A DNA stretch of 64,000 nucleotides from Bradyrhizobium sp. MOS003 (GTDB lineage Bacteria > Pseudomonadota > Alphaproteobacteria > Rhizobiales > Xanthobacteraceae): positions 1-64,000 of the forward strand of contig NZ_PYFW01000001.1 of NCBI RefSeq assembly GCF_003020125.1. The letters run 5' to 3'. Below the pieces are notes generated by a model. That model did no database searches, was not told the DNA's origin, and worked only from the letters and a program-made list of their open reading frames with translations. Position numbers and translations under genes: made by a program. Below are positions 53,514 through 62,305 of this stretch, in pieces; the first letter of the stretch is position 1; each line of letters starts with the position of its first letter.

Positions 53514-53616
53514 TTTCCGGGATGCGCCGACAGGCGCAGGCCCGGAATCCATCGGGCGGCAGAGTTGGGGGCGTGATGGATTCCGGGCTCGCGACTTTGT
53601 CGCGCCCCGGAATGAT
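53514..53616. repeat. Palindromic repeat upstream of mdh
   Basis: Outer arms TTTCCGGGATGCGCCGACAGG / ...GCGCCCCGGAATGAT and inner arms GGCCCGGAATCCATC / GATGGATTCCGGGC pair with each other. It occupies most of the 260-base space between mdh and zapE, both on the minus strand. Confidence 0.75.
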
Positions 53617-53643
53617 AGCGGTACCTTCGACCGAAATTAGGAC

Positions 53644-54831
53644 TTAAGTCTCGACCAGCCCCTTGGTGGAGCCGCTGGCGGTGGAATCCTTGCGGCCGTG
53701 AGCCAGCGCCAGATAGGATTCCGAGCTCATCTCGATCAGGCGCGAGGCGGTCCGCTTGAACTCCATGGCCTCGGTGCCCTCATGGGCAAGGTAGAGCGAG
53801 ATCGGGTTGGCATCGGCCGAGGCCATCAGCTTCACCGCATTGTCATAGAGCGCGTCGATCAGCGTGATGAAGCGCTTGGCGGCATTGCGCTGGGACAGGT
53901 CCATCACTGGAATATGGTCGACCAGGATGGTGTGATAGTCGTGCGCCAGCCTGAGGTAGTCCGATGCCCCCAGCGGCTTCTCGCAGAGATCGGCAAACGA
54001 GAACCGCGCCACGCCATGGGCCGAGCACGGCACATGCAGGATGCGGCCCTTGATCGAAATGTCGCGCGAGCGGCATTTGGCGCTGCCCGACATCCGCGAC
54101 CAGGCGCGATCGAGCGCTGCGTCCGCGTCGCCATCTGCCGGCGTCAGCCACATCTGCACGCCCTGCAGTTTCTCCAGCCGGAAATCGGTGCGTGCATCGA
54201 GCCGCGCGACGTCCATGTGGTCGGTGATCTGCTTGATGAAGGGAAGGAACAGCGACCGGTTCAGGCCGCCCTTGTAGAGATCGTCGGGCGCGACGTTGGA
54301 GGTCGCGACCACGACGGTGCCGAGCTCGAACAACTTTGCGAACAGGCGGCCCAGGATCATCGCATCCGCGATGTCGGTGACGTGGAATTCGTCGAAGCAG
54401 AGCAGCCAGCTCTCCTCGAAGATCGCATTCGCCGTCAGCGCGATGACGTCGCCGTCGGCGATCTCGCCGCGCGCGATGCCCTGGCGGTAATCGTAGATGC
54501 GCTCGTGCACGTCCGCCATGAATTCGTGGAAATGCGCCCGCCGCTTGTGCTCGACCGAGGCGTGCTGGAAGAACAGGTCCATCAGCATGGTCTTGCCGCG
54601 GCCGACCTCGCCATGGATGTAGAGCCCGCGCGGCACCTCGTCCTTGTCGCTGCTGCTGAACAGGCGGGCGAGCAGGCCCTGCTTGCGCGCGGGCTTGTAG
54701 GTAGCGAGCCGCAGGTCCAGCGCGGCATAGGCTTCGGCAACCTCGGCCTGAGCGGCATCGGGCTCGATCGCGCCGGAGGCGATCTGGGCCTGATAGGCTT
54801 CACTGAAGTGGGAACTGGGGGTCGAGAGCAT
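53644..54831 (-). CDS. zapE: Cell division protein ZapE (AFG1 family ATPase)
   Basis: A 395-residue AAA-type ATPase. Walker A is GEVGRGKTMLMDLFF (about 84-98), with LLCFDEFHVTDIADAMIL as Walker B and sensor region. The helix-rich N-terminus starts MLSTPSSHFSEAYQAQIASG. In E. coli ZapE destabilises FtsZ polymers under low oxygen; Afg1 in mitochondria supports respiratory-chain assembly. Adjacency to mdh is conserved in rhizobia. The start at 54831 is chosen because the longer frame to 54963 reads through repeat DNA. Confidence 0.93.
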   Translation of the reverse strand: MLSTPSSHFSEAYQAQIASGAIEPDAAQAEVAEAYAALDLRLATYKPARKQGLLARLFSSSDKDEVPRGLYIHGEVGRGKTMLMDLFFQHASVEHKRRAHFHEFMADVHERIYDYRQGIARGEIADGDVIALTANAIFEESWLLCFDEFHVTDIADAMILGRLFAKLFELGTVVVATSNVAPDDLYKGGLNRSLFLPFIKQITDHMDVARLDARTDFRLEKLQGVQMWLTPADGDADAALDRAWSRMSGSAKCRSRDISIKGRILHVPCSAHGVARFSFADLCEKPLGASDYLRLAHDYHTILVDHIPVMDLSQRNAAKRFITLIDALYDNAVKLMASADANPISLYLAHEGTEAMEFKRTASRLIEMSSESYLALAHGRKDSTASGSTKGLVET

Positions 54832-54898
54832 GCCCTTTACCGCCAGAGACGGGCGGAAATTGCAAGCCGTGAATTGGGGTCCGAGGTATGCGGATTCG

Positions 54899-55029
54899 TG
54901 TCCCGGACGCGCTGCAGCGCCCTTGCGCTGCTGCGTGGAGCCGGGACCCACCGTTTCGTTCATCGCCTCCGTGGAGCGATGGGCCCCGGCTCAGCAGCGC
55001 ACCACTTCGTGGCGCGCTGCGTCCGGGGC
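54899..55029. repeat. Double GGGCCCCGG palindromic unit upstream of zapE
   Basis: Two units in a row: 54899-54950 (GTCCCGGACGCGCTGCAGC ... GGAGCCGGGACCCA) and 54979-55029 (ATGGGCCCCGGCTCAGCAGCG ... CGCTGCGTCCGGGGCAC). The second matches the copy at 37958-38013. They fill the space between zapE and thpR and encode the spurious N-terminal frame extension of zapE. Confidence 0.75.
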
Positions 55030-55041
55030 ACAAGAGCAGCG

Positions 55042-55578
55042 CTACTCACACAGCTCGTAGGCGTCCTCGACCACGTACGGGCCGCCGCCGGTCGATGCGC
55101 GCGACGAGAACAGCACGAAACGTTCGGCCGTGAACGCCTTGCTGGGGAAGTAGCCACGCATCGAGAGATAGTCGGCGACGTCGCGGTCGGTAGCGTCGTG
55201 GAGACGGGCGAGCGTGACATGCGGGATGAACTTGCGTCCCTCGGGATCGAGACCGATCCGCTGCATCATGCGTTCGAGCTCGGCCTGCAATTCCATCAGC
55301 GGCTTGCTCGGCGCGATGGTCGCAACGACGGCTCGCGGTTTGCGGCCGCCGAAACTCGTCAGCCCTTGCACCTTCACCTCGAAGGGCTTGCGGTCGACGC
55401 GAAACAGCATCGAGGCGATCTCGTTGGCGGACAGGCCGTCGATATCGCCGATGAAGCGCAGGGTGACGTGATAATTTTCGGGATCGATCCAGCGGGCACC
55501 GGGAAGGCCGCCCCGCAAATGGGAAAGCGTCTGGCTGACTTCAGCCGGGATTTCCAGACCAGTGAATAAACGCGGCAT
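55042..55578 (-). CDS. thpR: RNA 2',3'-cyclic phosphodiesterase (2H phosphoesterase)
   Basis: A 178-residue member of the LigT/2H family. Both HxTx motifs are present: YHVTLRFIGD (about 42-51) and FIPHVTLARLHD (about 122-133), which form the twin-histidine active site. Bacterial ThpR hydrolyses 2',3'-cyclic phosphate ends of RNA; ligase activity in vitro is secondary. MPRLFTGLEIP is the expected start, following in-frame sequence open to 55605. It is independent of zapE, separated by a double repeat. Confidence 0.95.
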   Translation of the reverse strand: MPRLFTGLEIPAEVSQTLSHLRGGLPGARWIDPENYHVTLRFIGDIDGLSANEIASMLFRVDRKPFEVKVQGLTSFGGRKPRAVVATIAPSKPLMELQAELERMMQRIGLDPEGRKFIPHVTLARLHDATDRDVADYLSMRGYFPSKAFTAERFVLFSSRASTGGGPYVVEDAYELCE

Positions 55579-55752
55579 CGTTTCGCACTCCCGATGCTTG
55601 GGCATGATCCCTGGGAAGGATCATATCCAAATTTTAGAGCCGGTGACGAATCACCGGTACCCTGATTCCTATCGCGTTTGTGTGACTCTGCGAAGCATCG
55701 CGAACCTCACCCCGTTAAAACCCTGGGAATTAGGGTTAGCGTTGCCTGCTTT

Positions 55753-56454
55753 TCAACGTCGCTGCTCAGTGATCGTGCCAATGAATGCCTCTACGGTGGG
55801 CATGATGTTGGCAACGATGATGTCGACGCCTGCAGCGGTCGGATGAATGCCGTCGGCCTGATTGAGCTTGGCGTCGGCTGCAACGCCGTCGAGAAAGAAC
55901 GGATAGAGCGGCACGTCGAATTTCTTCGCGAGGTCCGGATAAATCGAATTGAAGCGCGCGGCATAATCGGCGCCGTAATTCGGCGGCGCCAGCATGCCGC
56001 ACAGCATCACCGCGATCTTGCGCGCCTTCAGCCGCTGGACGATGTCGGTCAACGCGGCGCGCGTCAAATCGGGATCGACGCCGCGCAGGGCGTCGTTGGC
56101 GCCGAGCTCGACGATGACGCCATCGGTCCCGTCGGGGACCGACCAATCGAGCCGGTCGCGGCCGCCCGAGGAGGTGTCGCCGGACACGCCGGCGTTGGTC
56201 ATATCGACATCCAAGCCTTTGTTTTGTAATGATTTTTTTAGCTTGGCCGGGAATGCATCCTGGGCCGAAAGGCCAAGGCCCGCACTCAAGGAATCGCCGA
56301 GGACCACGAGCTTCACCGGCTTTGCCGCCGGCTGGGCCTGCAACGACGGCGTTGTCGCGATCGTCATCAAACCGAGCATCAACACGGCTATGTGCATGAA
56401 CAATCCGTAACGCCTCTCGACCGCGCTAGCGGAGTTGCCATATGACCGGACCAT
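55753..56454 (-). CDS. Arylesterase (SGNH/GDSL hydrolase, TesA-like)
   Basis: A protein of about 233 residues. Block I is VVLGDSLSAGLGLSA with the nucleophile Ser, block III ELGANDALRG, and block V DGIHPTAAGVD with the His/Asp pair. It matches TesA/arylesterase I, a periplasmic lysophospholipase/thioesterase. A hydrophobic signal (HIAVLMLGLMTIATTP) precedes the cleavage region. Start is uncertain: ATG 56454, ATG 56466 (AGAGGA upstream) and ATG 56397 are all possible, and the first two overlap the start region of the divergent ABC gene. TesA next to a YbbA/YbbP transporter is a conserved arrangement. Confidence 0.9.
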   Translation of the reverse strand: MVRSYGNSASAVERRYGLFMHIAVLMLGLMTIATTPSLQAQPAAKPVKLVVLGDSLSAGLGLSAQDAFPAKLKKSLQNKGLDVDMTNAGVSGDTSSGGRDRLDWSVPDGTDGVIVELGANDALRGVDPDLTRAALTDIVQRLKARKIAVMLCGMLAPPNYGADYAARFNSIYPDLAKKFDVPLYPFFLDGVAADAKLNQADGIHPTAAGVDIIVANIMPTVEAFIGTITEQRR

Positions 56455-57172
56455 GGACACTCGCATCAATTCCTCTTCGCTCGCCGCTGCCGCGGACACC
56501 ATCTCCATCTCCAACGTCAATCTCTCCTTGGGAACGGGGGCGGCACGCGTTCACATCCTGAAGGATATCAGCTTGCGCGTCGGCCGTAGCGAAACGATCG
56601 GCCTGATCGGCCCGTCAGGCTCGGGCAAATCCACGCTGCTGATGGTGATGGCGGGGCTGGAGCGTCCTGATAGCGGAGAGGTGGTGGTGTCAGGCACGCC
56701 TTTCAATGCCCTCGACGAGGACGCGCTGGCCCGCTTCCGCGGCCGGCAGGTCGGTATCGTCTTCCAGTCCTTTCATCTGATCCCGACCATGACGGCGCTG
56801 GAGAACGTCGCGGTGCCGCTGGAGCTCGCCGGCAATCCCGATGCCGCCAAGCGTGCGGCCCAGGAGCTGCAATCGGTCGGGCTCGGCGACCGCCTGCATC
56901 ATTATCCGACGCAATTGTCCGGCGGCGAGCAGCAGCGCGTCGCGCTCGCCCGCGCGCTGGCGCCCGATCCCGCCATCCTGGTCGCGGACGAGCCGACCGG
57001 CAATCTCGACGAGACGACCGGAAAGCAGATCGTCGATCTGCTGTTTAGCAAGCATGCCGAGCGCGGCATGACGCTGGTTCTGGTCACGCACGATTCCTCG
57101 CTCGCGCATCGATGCGACCGCGTGATCCGCCTGCGCTCGGGCCGCATCGACACCCAGTCCGCACCGGCATGA
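56453..57172 (+). CDS. ABC transporter ATP-binding protein (YbbA-type)
   Basis: A 239-residue ABC ATPase of the LolD/YbbA group. Walker A GPSGSGKST (about 52-60), signature LSGGEQQRVALARAL (about 156-170), Walker B AILVADEPTGNLDE (about 176-189) and switch His VTHDSS are all intact. The preceding residues (NSSSLAAAADTISIS) form a short N-terminal tail. It is translationally coupled to the permease (TGA/ATG overlap) and divergent from tesA-like arylesterase, reproducing the tesA-ybbA-ybbP arrangement of E. coli. Start ATG 56453 used; TTG 56435 is an alternative. Confidence 0.93.
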   Translation: MDTRINSSSLAAAADTISISNVNLSLGTGAARVHILKDISLRVGRSETIGLIGPSGSGKSTLLMVMAGLERPDSGEVVVSGTPFNALDEDALARFRGRQVGIVFQSFHLIPTMTALENVAVPLELAGNPDAAKRAAQELQSVGLGDRLHHYPTQLSGGEQQRVALARALAPDPAILVADEPTGNLDETTGKQIVDLLFSKHAERGMTLVLVTHDSSLAHRCDRVIRLRSGRIDTQSAPA

Positions 57173-59739
57173 GCATCGCAGCCGAACCCTTCGCGAGGCC
57201 AAATGGCATTGCGCTGTCGCTGCGTTACGCACTGCGCGAATTGCGTGGCGGCCTGCGCGGCTTCTACGTCTTCATCGCCTGCATCGCGCTCGGCGTGATG
57301 GCCATCGCCGGCGTCGGCTCGGTATCGGCCAGCCTCTCCGACGGCCTTGCCCGCGAGGGCCGCACGCTGCTCGGCGGCGACGTCTCTTTCGTGCTGTTCC
57401 AGCGCGAAGCCAAACCGGAAGAGGTCGCTTTCTTGCGCTCGCGCGGCACGGTCTCGACCGCGGCGACCCTGCGCGGCATGGCGCGCGCGGCCGATGGCCA
57501 GCTCGCTTTGGTCGAGATGAAGGCGGTCGACGATACCTATCCGATGCTGGGCCAGCTGACGCTGGCACCGCAGTTGCCGATGTCCGACCTGCTTGCGGAA
57601 CGTGACGGTGCATTCGGCGCCGCCGCCGATCCCACGCTGCTGGCGCGGTTGTCGTTGAAGACCGGCGACCGCGTCACCATCGGCTCCGCGACCTTCCAGA
57701 TCCGCTCGACCGTCGAGGCCGAGCCCGACAAGCTCGCCGGCGGCATCGGCTTTGGCCCGCGCTTCCTGATCAGCGAGGCGGGCCTGCGCGCCACCGGGCT
57801 GATCCAACCCGGCAGCCTGGTGCGCTGGGTCTACCGGGTGAAGCTGCCTGAGGCCGCCAACAGCGAGCGCGCCACCGAAGCCTTCATCGCGGACGCCCGG
57901 AGCGCCGCGCCGCAGGCCGGCTGGGAGGTTCGCAGCCGCTCCAACGCTTCGCCGCAGCTCGAACGCAACATCAACCGCTTCACGCAGTTCCTGACGCTGG
58001 TCGGTCTTGCCGCGCTGCTGGTCGGCGGTGTCGGCGTCGCCAATGCCGTGAAGAGCCATATCGACCGTAAGCTCGAGGTGATCGCCGCGTTCAAGGCTGT
58101 CGGCGCCACCGGACGCGACGTGTTCGGCATCTATCTGGCGCAGGTTCTCCTGCTAGCCGCGATCGGTTCGGTGATCGGCCTCGCACTCGGCGCGGCCATG
58201 CCCTTCGCCATCGTCGGCCTGTTCGGCAAGCTCTTGCCGCTGCCGGTGGCGCCGGCCGTGCATCCCGACGAGCTCGCGCTATCCTTCCTATACGGCCTGC
58301 TCACCGCGCTTGCCTTCGGCCTGTGGCCGCTCGGGCGCGTCCACGACGTGCCGGTTGCCGCGCTGTTTCGCGACACCATCAGCTCGGAATGGCACCGGCC
58401 ACGTTTGGGCTATCTCGTGTTCATGGCCGTCGTGGTGGCACTGCTGATCGCGGTCGTGATCGGGCTGTCGTTCGACAAGCGCATCGCGGCGGTGTTCGTG
58501 GCCTCCTCCGTCGTCGTATTCGCCCTGCTGCGCGGCATCGCCGCCCTGCTGATGGCGATCGCGCGGCGGCTGCCGCGCTCGCGGCTGCCGATGCTGCGGC
58601 TCGCGATCGCCAATATCCACCGGCCGGGCGCGCTGACGCCGTCGGTCGTGCTATCGCTCGGGCTCGGGCTGGCCGTGCTCGTCACCATCACCCAGATCGA
58701 CGGCAATCTGCGCCGGCAGTTCCTCGCAGCCCTGCCCGACCGCGCGCCGTCGTTCTTCTTCATCGATATCCCGAGCACGCAGGCCGCACCGTTCGACGAC
58801 TATCTGCGCAAGATCGCGCCGGGCGCGACCGTCGAGGACGTGCCGATGCTGCGGGGGCGCATCGTGGGAGCGCGCGGCGTGCGCGCCGAGGAGCTCAAGC
58901 CGACCACCGATTCCGAATGGGTGCTGCAGAGCGACCGCGGCTTGACCTATACGGCAGAGCTGCCGAAGGGTTCCAAGGTGGTCGAGGGCGAATGGTGGCG
59001 CGCCGACTATTCCGGCCCGCTGCTGGTCTCGATGGAGAAGAAGATCGCCGACGGGCTCGGCCTCAAGCTCGGCGACGAAATCGTGGTCAACGTGCTCGGC
59101 CGCGATATCCCGGCCAAAATCGGCAATCTGCGCACCATCGACTGGCAGGGGATGGGCATCAACTTCGTTCTCGTTTTCTCGCCGAACGCGTTCAAGGGCG
59201 CCCCGCACACCCACATTGCGACGCTGACGGAAACCGGTGGAACTGCCGCCGGCGACGGCAGGATCATCAAGCAGGTCGCCGACGCCTATCCGATGGTGAC
59301 GAGCGTGCGCGTGCGCGAGGTGATGGAGACGGTCGGCTCGGTCGTGACCAATCTGGCGCTGGCGATTCGCGGCGCCAGCGCCGTGACCCTGATCTCGGCG
59401 ATCCTGGTGCTCGGCGGCGCGCTCGCCGCCGGCCACCGCCACCGGGTCTACGATGCGGTCATCCTGAAGACGCTGGGCGCGACGCGGCTGCGGCTGCTCG
59501 GTGCCTATGCGCTCGAATACCTCCTGATCGGGCTCGCGACCGCACTGTTCGGCGTGATCTCCGGCAGCATCGCGGCCTGGATGATCGTGACGCGGCTGAT
59601 GACGCTGAGCTTCGTCTGGCAGGCCGGCAGCGCGACCGGCGTGGTCGCAGCCGCGCTCGTCGTCACCGTCGGGCTCGGACTTGCCGGAACGCTGCTGGCA
59701 TTGAACAAAAAGCCCGCCACGGTGTTGCGGAATTTGTGA
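57169..59739 (+). CDS. ABC transporter permease (YbbP/FtsX-like)
   Basis: An 856-residue membrane protein of the YbbP type: an N-terminal membrane helix (about 35-55), a large periplasmic domain (to about 260), a cluster of three helices with the FtsX-like region (about 280-400; GLAALLVGGVGVANAVKSHID), a second copy of both, and a C-terminal FtsX-like domain (about 720-850). No signal peptide other than the first helix. Ten or so membrane segments are visible. It acts with the YbbA-type ATPase; in E. coli YbbAP-TesA is linked to release or hydrolysis of lipophilic compounds. Confidence 0.92.
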   Translation: MSIAAEPFARPNGIALSLRYALRELRGGLRGFYVFIACIALGVMAIAGVGSVSASLSDGLAREGRTLLGGDVSFVLFQREAKPEEVAFLRSRGTVSTAATLRGMARAADGQLALVEMKAVDDTYPMLGQLTLAPQLPMSDLLAERDGAFGAAADPTLLARLSLKTGDRVTIGSATFQIRSTVEAEPDKLAGGIGFGPRFLISEAGLRATGLIQPGSLVRWVYRVKLPEAANSERATEAFIADARSAAPQAGWEVRSRSNASPQLERNINRFTQFLTLVGLAALLVGGVGVANAVKSHIDRKLEVIAAFKAVGATGRDVFGIYLAQVLLLAAIGSVIGLALGAAMPFAIVGLFGKLLPLPVAPAVHPDELALSFLYGLLTALAFGLWPLGRVHDVPVAALFRDTISSEWHRPRLGYLVFMAVVVALLIAVVIGLSFDKRIAAVFVASSVVVFALLRGIAALLMAIARRLPRSRLPMLRLAIANIHRPGALTPSVVLSLGLGLAVLVTITQIDGNLRRQFLAALPDRAPSFFFIDIPSTQAAPFDDYLRKIAPGATVEDVPMLRGRIVGARGVRAEELKPTTDSEWVLQSDRGLTYTAELPKGSKVVEGEWWRADYSGPLLVSMEKKIADGLGLKLGDEIVVNVLGRDIPAKIGNLRTIDWQGMGINFVLVFSPNAFKGAPHTHIATLTETGGTAAGDGRIIKQVADAYPMVTSVRVREVMETVGSVVTNLALAIRGASAVTLISAILVLGGALAAGHRHRVYDAVILKTLGATRLRLLGAYALEYLLIGLATALFGVISGSIAAWMIVTRLMTLSFVWQAGSATGVVAAALVVTVGLGLAGTLLALNKKPATVLRNL

Positions 59740-60021
59740 CAAAATGTAGCGGATGGCCGCACGAGAGCGAAATCGCACGATTCCTGCGATTAACCACGAC
59801 TGCTCGTCAGGTTCGCGTCAGGATTGCCGCCAAGGGCGACATTCAGCCGCGCGTGGAAGGTTGCAGCGGATGTGTTAGTTTCCCACATATCGAATGGGTT
59901 CGGAGTCCCGATTGTTAGCCCGAATTTAGTCGGCAGGCATCGGTATCCGAGATAGAATTTGACGAACCGGGCGGCATGGCGACCCTCATGCCGGACCGGA
60001 CCAACCAACGGGAATTCGACC
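59740..60021. other. Leader region of the Bax-inhibitor-1 gene
   Basis: A 282-base space between the ABC permease and the Bax-inhibitor-1 gene, both on the plus strand. It contains a structured leader (59967-59999) and should hold a promoter. No gene is seen; a minus-strand frame across 59790-60023 is not convincing. Confidence 0.55.
59967..59999 (+). promoter_or_regulatory. Structured leader, candidate ybhL-type RNA element
   Basis: GGCATG (59973-59978) pairs with CATGCC (59987-59992), and CCGG (59967-59970) with CCGG (59996-59999), giving a hairpin 22 bases before the start codon of a YbhL/YccA-family gene. A conserved RNA motif upstream of ybhL has been described in alphaproteobacteria (Corbino and colleagues, 2005; Rfam ybhL leader). 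Position and gene fit that motif; I could not check its consensus, so the assignment is tentative. Confidence 0.45.
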
Positions 60022-60813
60022 ATGTCGGACCTAGACCGTAACTACGCTTCTCCTTTCGGCAGGGCCGCCGGGCGTGTTGACGCCGCGACGGTCGATGCCG
60101 GCCTGCGCGCCTACATGCTGCGCATCTACAACTACATGAGCATCGGCCTCGCCATAACCGGCCTTGCCGCGCTCGGCGTCTACATGGCTGCCGTGACGGA
60201 CGTGCCGACCGCGGACGCCGTCCGCGTCGGCAAGCTGTTCCTGACGCCGTTCGGCTACGCGATGTTCGTCAGCCCGCTGAAATGGCTGTTCATGCTGGCG
60301 CCGCTCGCCATGGTGTTCGTGATCTCGGCGGGCATCAACCGTCTGGCTCCCTCGACCGCCCAGATCCTGTTCTGGGTGTTCGCGGCGCTGATGGGTATCT
60401 CGCTGTCGTCGATCTTCCTGGTGTTCACCCACACCTCGATCGTGCGGGTGTTCTTCATCACCGCGGCCACTTTCGGTGCGCTGAGCCTCTATGGCTACAC
60501 CACCAAGCGTGACCTCACCGGGATGGGCTCGTTCCTGTTCATGGGCCTGATCGGCATCATCATCGCGAGCCTGGTGAACCTGTTCCTCGCGAGCTCGATG
60601 CTGCAGTTCATCGTGTCGGTGGTCGGCGTGCTGGTGTTCGCGGGCCTCACCGCCTGGGACACCCAGCGGCTGAAGAACGACTACATCTACGGTTACGCTT
60701 CGGCCGGCGGTGACATCGCAGAGCGTGCGGCCATCACCGGCGCCCTGTCGCTGTACCTGAACTTCATCAACCTGTTCACGCTGCTGCTGCAGCTCCTCGG
60801 CCAGCGCGACTAA
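60022..60813 (+). CDS. Bax inhibitor-1/YccA family membrane protein
   Basis: A 263-residue protein with seven membrane segments and the UPF0005/BI-1 signature: AYMLRIYNYMSIGLAITGLAA near the N-terminus and the closing DTQRLKNDYIYGYASAGGD, ALYLNFINLFTLLLQLLG. In the family, members conduct calcium or regulate proteases such as FtsH (YccA). Start ATG 60022 gives the standard MSDLDRNYASPFGR; the longer frame to 59959 crosses the leader hairpin. A strong terminator follows. Confidence 0.93.
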   Translation: MSDLDRNYASPFGRAAGRVDAATVDAGLRAYMLRIYNYMSIGLAITGLAALGVYMAAVTDVPTADAVRVGKLFLTPFGYAMFVSPLKWLFMLAPLAMVFVISAGINRLAPSTAQILFWVFAALMGISLSSIFLVFTHTSIVRVFFITAATFGALSLYGYTTKRDLTGMGSFLFMGLIGIIIASLVNLFLASSMLQFIVSVVGVLVFAGLTAWDTQRLKNDYIYGYASAGGDIAERAAITGALSLYLNFINLFTLLLQLLGQRD

Positions 60814-60839
60814 GCGATAGGCCAGGACGAACGGACACG

Positions 60840-60869
60840 AACCCCGGCCGAGAGGCCGGGGTTTTTGTT
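60840..60869 (+). terminator. Intrinsic terminator after the Bax-inhibitor-1 gene
   Basis: ACCCCGGCC (60841-60849) pairs with GGCCGGGGT (60854-60862) around GAGA, followed by TTTTGTTT. It lies 27 bases after the stop and is one of the best terminators in the window. Confidence 0.92.
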
Positions 60870-60889
60870 TGGGGGCCGTGGCCTCTCCT

Positions 60890-60977
60890 CGTCATTGCGA
60901 GGAGCCCTGGCGACGAAGCAATCCAGAGTCCCTCCGCAGACGCATTTCTGGATTGCTTCGCTGCGCCCGCAATGACG
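60890..60977. repeat. CGTCATTGCGAGG palindromic repeat, copy 5
   Basis: An 88-base unit between the terminator of the Bax-inhibitor-1 gene and the GNAT gene, with arms CGTCATTGCGAGGAGCCC / CGCCCGCAATGACG and GAAGCAATCC / GGATTGCTTC. Confidence 0.9.
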
Positions 60978-61035
60978 GGTGTGGCAACACCGTTGCCCCT
61001 TCCAGCGCACGCGGGAACGCTCTAATCTTTCTCCC

Positions 61036-61566
61036 ATGTCCGCACCTGAAATCAGGCCCACGACCGAGGCCGATCTTCCCGCCATCACCGCCATCTACCA
61101 GCAGGCCGTCCGCGAGGGTACCGCGACGTTCGAGCTGGAGCCGCCGGACCTCCCGGAGATGACGCGGCGCTACCGCACGCTGGTCGACGGCGGCTATCCC
61201 TATTTCGTCGCCGTGATCGACGGCCGCGTCGCCGGCTATGCCTATGCCGGCGCCTACCGCCCGCGCCCGGCCTACCGCTTCACGGTCGAGAACTCGATCT
61301 ATCTCGATCCGTCCTTCCACCGCCGCGGCATCGGGGCACTCCTGCTGGACCGGCTGATCGTCGAATGCGAGTCGCGCGGCTTCCGCCAGATGATCGCGGT
61401 GATCGGAGATTCCGCCAATGCCGGCTCGATCGGCGTGCACACCAAGGGCGGCTTCAAGATGATCGGCACGCATCCCAATGTCGGGCTGAAATTCGGCCGC
61501 TGGCTTGATACGGTGATGATGCAGCGCGACCTCGGCGAGGGCGCGACCACGGTGCCGGGGAAGTAG
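61036..61566 (+). CDS. GNAT family N-acetyltransferase, phosphinothricin-acetyltransferase-like
   Basis: A 176-residue acetyltransferase. TEADLPAITAIYQQAVREGTATFE is the standard opening of the PAT/Bar/YncA group, FHRRGIGALLLDRLIVE holds the CoA-binding R-x-x-G-x-G loop, and GVHTKGGFKMIGTHPNVGLKFGRWLD is the typical end. Members acetylate phosphinothricin, methionine sulfoximine or related compounds and may detoxify them. ATG 61036 gives the expected N-terminus. It follows a terminator and a repeat, so it likely has its own promoter. Confidence 0.92.
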   Translation: MSAPEIRPTTEADLPAITAIYQQAVREGTATFELEPPDLPEMTRRYRTLVDGGYPYFVAVIDGRVAGYAYAGAYRPRPAYRFTVENSIYLDPSFHRRGIGALLLDRLIVECESRGFRQMIAVIGDSANAGSIGVHTKGGFKMIGTHPNVGLKFGRWLDTVMMQRDLGEGATTVPGK

Positions 61567-61571
61567 GATTT

Positions 61572-61660
61572 GTAGGGTGGGCAAAGCGCAAGCGTGCCCA
61601 CCATCTCCCCGCGATCGAGAAAAGACATGGGCACGGCGCTTTGCGCCTTGCCCACTCTAC
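61572..61660. repeat. GTAGGGTGGGCAAAGCGC palindromic repeat
   Basis: GTAGGGTGGGCAAAGCGC on the left is mirrored by GCGCTTTGCGCC...CCCACTCTAC on the right, with a variable middle containing GTGCCCACC and GGGCAC. It lies between the GNAT gene and the DUF2794 gene, which are convergent. This unit is a common Bradyrhizobium intergenic repeat. Confidence 0.82.
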
Positions 61661-61676
61661 GGCACCGGCTTTGCCG

Positions 61677-62045
61677 CTACACCACCGCCAATTTCCGGTC
61701 GATCACCAGCAGCACGCGCTCCAGCTCGTGGCCGCGGCGCAGGATCAGGCCGGTCGCCGAGATCACGCTGTACATGCCCTGCTTGCGCGCCAGCCGCGGG
61801 TCCTTCTCGATACGGTAGATCGGCACTTCCGAGGCACGGCGATAGACCGAGAACACGGCGCGATCCCTGAGGAAGTCGATGGCGTAGTCACGCCATTCGC
61901 CGTCGGCGACCATGCGGCCGTAGAGATTGAGAATACGGTGCAGCTCGAGCCGGTTGAACGTCACCCGGCTCAGCTGCGTGGCCGCTGCAGCGGGGCGCGC
62001 CACCGCGCGCTGCTCGCTCGGATCGGCATCCTCCGACAGACTCAT
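61677..62045 (-). CDS. DUF2794 family protein
   Basis: A 122-residue protein of the small DUF2794 family, which is restricted to alphaproteobacteria. The core is SRVTFNRLELHRILNLYGR...EWRDYAIDFLRDRAVFSVYRRA, then KDPRLARKQGMYSVISATG and RRGHELERVLLVIDRKL. It is soluble, lacks a signal peptide, and its function is unknown. The ATG at 62045 (MSLSEDADPSEQRA) was preferred to 62060. It is transcribed away from the candidate sRNA region. Confidence 0.85.
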   Translation of the reverse strand: MSLSEDADPSEQRAVARPAAAATQLSRVTFNRLELHRILNLYGRMVADGEWRDYAIDFLRDRAVFSVYRRASEVPIYRIEKDPRLARKQGMYSVISATGLILRRGHELERVLLVIDRKLAVV

Positions 62046-62153
62046 GAAGCGCTTCCTCATCGCACGGCATGACCCCGTCCGCGAAGACCGTCCCCGGAAC
62101 CGGGATCATGACAGCTGCATGATTGCGCCAACCGGTCAGCGCCGCAAGGGGCT

Positions 62154-62190
62154 CACTGATTCAACCAATCGAACCGGGTGCGAATCAGTG
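62154..62190. repeat. Inverted repeat CACTGATTC / GAATCAGTG
   Basis: CACTGATTC (62154-62162) and GAATCAGTG (62182-62190) are perfect 9-base reverse complements, 19 bases apart. They lie between the DUF2794 start and the candidate sRNA and could be an operator for a regulator of one of them, or the end of an upstream transcript. Confidence 0.6.
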
Positions 62191-62305
62191 CACACGCAAT
62201 GGTGGAACTCTGTCGCGGCAAACCGTCACGGGATCGTTAGCAGGAATCACAGGATCGCCGCTTTTCCGCCTAGCGACTGCCGCCCTGGATTGCGAAAAGA
62301 TTCGT

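Noticed and set aside
54832..54963. A 44-residue N-terminal extension of ZapE
   Set aside because: It is encoded by palindromic repeat DNA (54899-54950), has no family similarity, and the start at 54831 fits the known length.
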